Source: Rhodoferax sp. (GTDB lineage: Bacteria > Pseudomonadota > Gammaproteobacteria > Burkholderiales > Burkholderiaceae_C). From it: a DNA stretch of 8,508 nt. Every line of letters begins with the position of its first letter. Positions within the stretch are counted from its first letter, which is position 1. Location: assembly GCA_029946045.1 (NCBI GenBank), contig JAQSDS010000022.1:1-8508 (forward strand), in the 5' to 3' direction. Under the pieces are notes generated by a model. It saw nothing but the letters and a program-made list of their open reading frames with translations, made no database searches and was not told the origin of the DNA. A program made the translations under genes and the position numbers. Of this stretch, positions 6,605 through 8,508 are shown piece by piece.

Positions 6605-6754
6605 GCGTTGGGCTTTCAAGTAGGCATGCAATATTATCCGCTTGGCCCCCTGAAGACGGCCTGCTTGCCTGGGGCGTATTGCGTGCGAACGGCGTGGCAC
6701 AACCCGGTCTGGCGGATGTGTTCATCCACACAGCGCCCACCTGCTCTTAACAAC

Positions 6755-6859
6755 TCAACAAAAAATCCAGGCCAACATCGCTGGATCATCCATGAAATAG
6801 AGCGTGATGTAGTCAGACGCTCGGTACAGCTGAAATAGCAGTTGCTCGGCCGGCGTCAT
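6755..6859 (-). CDS. Possible 34-aa small protein downstream of panD
   Basis: Minus-strand ATG at 6859-6857 opens a 34-codon frame ending TGA at 6757-6755, beginning ten bases after the panD stop. It reads MTPAEQLLFQLYRASDYITL and continues YFMDDPAMLAWIFC. The amino-acid pattern is protein-like: an amphipathic helix followed by an aromatic and methionine-rich end. GAG-rich bases before the ATG could act as a poor ribosome site. It matches no family I recognise. It is the only plausible coding content in the 265-bp gap between panD and yghU, and may be either a real short gene in the panD unit or chance. Confidence 0.3.
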   Translation of the reverse strand: MTPAEQLLFQLYRASDYITLYFMDDPAMLAWIFC

Positions 6860-6869
6860 CGCCGCTCAC

Positions 6870-7274
6870 TCAACATTCATCTGTCCCATGCCCAGGGGCC
6901 GCTTGCGTGGGCACATGGTGGCGCAAGCCCACTTGTTGGTTGTGCTCATCCACAAACACGAGTTGCGGCTCATGGGTCGGTACCTGGTCTTCATGTACTT
7001 GAGCAAATGAAGCAATGATCACCAAGTCACCCACGCTGGCGCGGCGTGCGGCAGAACCGTTGACCGAAATCATGCCGGTGCCCCGCTCGCCTTTGATGGC
7101 ATAGGTGATGAAGCGTTCGCCATTGTTGATATTCCAAATGTGAACTTGCTCGTTCTCGCAAATGTTGGCGGCGTCCAGCAGGTTTTCATCGATGGCGCAG
7201 GAGCCTTCGTAGTGCAGTTCACATTGCGTGACGGCGACGCGATGGATTTTAGATTTGAGTAAGGTGCGAAACAT
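6870..7274 (-). CDS. panD: Aspartate 1-decarboxylase (PanD) proenzyme
   Basis: Pyruvoyl-dependent decarboxylase making beta-alanine from L-aspartate for pantothenate and coenzyme A. 134 aa against 126 in E. coli. Start ATG 7274 places every key residue at its E. coli number: K9, the self-cleavage pair G24-S25 in [10 protein letters not shown] (S25 becomes the pyruvoyl group), W47, R54, Y58 in [10 protein letters not shown], and N72 in ISVNGSAA. The next segment [13 protein letters not shown] is also typical. Longer readings starting at 7379 add a non-homologous N-terminus that would displace cleavage, so they are rejected. The C-terminus runs a few residues past E. coli's, which is common. 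No clear Shine-Dalgarno sequence precedes the start; TAAAAT (7288-7283) lies just upstream and the previous gene ends 37 bp away, so it may be read from upstream or from a near-leaderless start. Assignment is certain. Confidence 0.97.
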   Translation of the reverse strand: MFRTLLKSKIHRVAVTQCELHYEGSCAIDENLLDAANICENEQVHIWNINNGERFITYAIKGERGTGMISVNGSAARRASVGDLVIIASFAQVHEDQVPTHEPQLVFVDEHNQQVGLRHHVPTQAAPGHGTDEC

Positions 7275-7311
7275 CGTCAGGTATTTTAAAGGAAGGTGCC
7301 CGGGCGACGAC

Positions 7312-8070
7312 TCAGGTGGGGTGGCGCTCGAAATACGGCAGGAGAGCCTTCGCGGCTTCGATGCGCAGATGCAGTTCATTTGCGGGGTCGTTCATCACCG
7401 CGAGCAGAAAACGCTTGGGGTCCTGGCTGTCATGTGCCGTATTGGCAGCCACCGATGCCGAGGCACGGTGGGGTGGCGCGTCGGCCGGCCGGAGCTGGTC
7501 CAGTGCCTGCTGGAATTCAGCTGGCTGGATGCTTTTCAGGCTCGCCAGCAGCTTGGCCTGCGCATCCGTGCCGGGGGCCATGTCAAGCCAGGGCTCGTCG
7601 GCAAACATGCCAGCCAAACCCGGGGCCACAAAGGCCGACCAACGGCCTGACTCGCCTTGCACGCTCGGCACCCGTCTGATGCTTTGGGTCGGCGCCGCTG
7701 ATTCATTGGCTTGCGGTGCCATGCGAATGTGCCTGGGGTCAATGCCAGCCAGATAGCGCAGGCGCAGCGCCTCCAGAAACGCCAGCGCCTGTGCCAGCGG
7801 CACCGGCTCGGCCATGGACAACCAGAGCTGGTAGCCGTTTACGCCAGACACCGCGACGGCGGGGGCAGGCAGCCCAAAATCACTCTGAACACCTTGCCAT
7901 AAGGCCGCCATGCCGTTCCAACCGGCGTGCTGGGCGAGTTGCACCACCATGGCGCGAACGCGACCGTCGGCATCAATCAGGCGGACGGTTTCACCCGGGT
8001 CGTACTGGCCTTCGGATGACGCAGCGAGCGGCAGGTAGAGGCGGTGCAGCTCGGTTTGCAGTCGGTCCAT
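7312..8070 (-). CDS. Uncharacterised 252-aa protein upstream of panD
   Basis: I do not recognise a named family. ATG 8070 gives 252 aa; an alternative TTG at 8088 adds six residues and overlaps the upstream stop as TTGA. Neither has a clear ribosome site. No signal peptide, membrane segment or cysteine cluster is visible. An N-terminal folded part (1-120) contains a start-strand-turn region [20 protein letters not shown] (24-43) and [18 protein letters not shown] (74-91), a pattern somewhat like archaeo-eukaryotic primase-type domains. A linker (120-140) and a middle region with [16 protein letters not shown] (156-171) follow. The last 36 residues begin [16 protein letters not shown] and continue with [11 protein letters not shown], which resembles a helix pair seen in phage small-terminase-like and other DNA-associated proteins. 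Both resemblances are weak and from memory. It follows a winged-helix gene and precedes panD by 37 bp, so it may belong to one transcription unit. Confidence 0.8.
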   Translation of the reverse strand: MDRLQTELHRLYLPLAASSEGQYDPGETVRLIDADGRVRAMVVQLAQHAGWNGMAALWQGVQSDFGLPAPAVAVSGVNGYQLWLSMAEPVPLAQALAFLEALRLRYLAGIDPRHIRMAPQANESAAPTQSIRRVPSVQGESGRWSAFVAPGLAGMFADEPWLDMAPGTDAQAKLLASLKSIQPAEFQQALDQLRPADAPPHRASASVAANTAHDSQDPKRFLLAVMNDPANELHLRIEAAKALLPYFERHPT

Positions 8071-8084
8071 GGCAACGTGCAAGC

Positions 8085-8504
8085 TCAAACCAGTTTGAAC
8101 ATGCCAGCGTCATTGGTCTGCACATGGCCTGCCGCCATCAGGCGCTTGAGCGCAGCCGTCATGGAGCCCAAGGGGATGCCGGTGGCCTTGGCCACGGCGG
8201 TCTGGTTGATCGGCGCAAAACCCTTGGTTTTCAGGACGTAGCGCAAATGTTTGTGCAATCTTTCTGCATTGCTGGGCAAGGGCGTGGCCAACACCGGACC
8301 CGGCTTGACAGCAGCCGCTCTCTTTTTGCGTTTGATCTTGACATCGGTGGCGGCCAGACTGCTGTTCGCTGCCAGGGGGGCTGCCACTTCAACAGAAGTC
8401 TCAGGCGCGGGGGCTGACAAGGCCGGCATCAGCTGGGGCAATGACGGCTCGACGTCGTTCAACGCACCAGCGATCTGGTACACATTTTTAAGATCTTCCT
8501 CCAT
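8085..8504 (-). CDS. Winged-helix DNA-binding protein, uncharacterised, possibly 5'-truncated
   Basis: 139 aa from the ATG at 8504, only four bases from the window edge; the frame is still open there (GCC before ATG), so the true start may lie outside. Three parts are visible: an N-terminal segment (1-27); a low-complexity Ala/Pro-rich linker (28-55) leading into the basic patch KIKRKKR (56-62); and a C-terminal winged helix-turn-helix (about 80-139) reading RLHKHLRYVLKTKGFAPINQ, then TAVAKATGIPLGSMTAALKR and a wing HVQTNDAGMFKLV. The fold is like MarR/IclR-type or phage replication winged helices, but the overall layout, with a long basic linker and a C-terminal DNA-binding domain, matches no family I can name. 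Its TGA (8087-8085) overlaps a TTG of the next gene, which implies cotranscription. A role in DNA binding is likely; a specific function is not known. Confidence 0.78.
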   Translation of the reverse strand: MEEDLKNVYQIAGALNDVEPSLPQLMPALSAPAPETSVEVAAPLAANSSLAATDVKIKRKKRAAAVKPGPVLATPLPSNAERLHKHLRYVLKTKGFAPINQTAVAKATGIPLGSMTAALKRLMAAGHVQTNDAGMFKLV

Positions 8505-8508
8505 GGCC

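Noticed and set aside
6605..6700. 32-codon N-terminal extension of yghU
   Set aside because: Family homology begins exactly at the ATG at 6604 and the extension is basic and unlike any YghU N-terminus.
6760..6784. Possible terminator after panD (CCAG/CTGG stem followed by six T on the minus strand)
   Set aside because: Stem is only four to five pairs with a bulge and overlaps the small ORF; too weak to call.
5537..6838. 433-codon plus-strand frame
   Set aside because: It runs antisense to yghU and through the palindromic element; its sequence is low-complexity shadow of a high-GC gene, whereas the minus strand gives an end-to-end YghU match.
7716..8417. 233-codon plus-strand frame across the two unknown genes
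   Set aside because: Antisense, Arg/Pro/Gly-rich and spanning the junction of two overlapping minus-strand genes, one of which has a clear winged helix.

Overview
The window looks like a chromosomal segment of a GC-rich betaproteobacterium. The gene set (glcF, a D-amino-acid transaminase, a MurU-type uridylyltransferase, a MobA-type 3-hydroxybenzoate 4-hydroxylase, panD) and the protein flavour fit Burkholderiales, most likely Comamonadaceae (Rhodoferax, Polaromonas, Acidovorax or Comamonas-like). That placement is inferred from recognised protein families, not from a marker gene.

Layout from left to right. (1) On + strand, positions 1-2791: the 3' part of glcF (its start lies outside the window), then a class IV PLP D-amino-acid transaminase gene, then a murU-like gene that overlaps it by the 4-bp ATGA. 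The last two both bear on peptidoglycan precursors. (2) Positions 2966-5438: a divergent catabolic module, mobA on - and a MarR regulator (mobR) on +. They share an AT-rich control region in which a perfect 15-bp palindrome covers the -10 box of a near-consensus mobA promoter. (3) Positions 5458-5533: tRNA-Arg(CCG) on -, with encoded CCA. (4) Positions 5620-5707: a large imperfect palindrome, probably a dispersed intergenic REP-like repeat. (5) Positions 5729-6604 on -: a YghU-family glutathione transferase. (6) Positions 6755 to about 8504 on -: a compact cluster of an uncharacterised winged-helix protein, an uncharacterised 252-aa protein, panD (aspartate decarboxylase) and perhaps a 34-aa ORF.

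How it fits together. GlcF is the electron-transfer subunit of glycolate oxidation. Dat and MurU point to D-amino acid supply and muropeptide recycling. MobA/MobR is a self-contained inducible entry step for meta-hydroxybenzoate, producing protocatechuate whose ring-cleavage genes are not in the window. PanD supplies beta-alanine for CoA.

I see no CRISPR array, transposase, integrase, toxin-antitoxin pair or defence island. The least explained items are the winged-helix/252-aa gene pair upstream of panD, the palindromic element, and the small ORF after panD.
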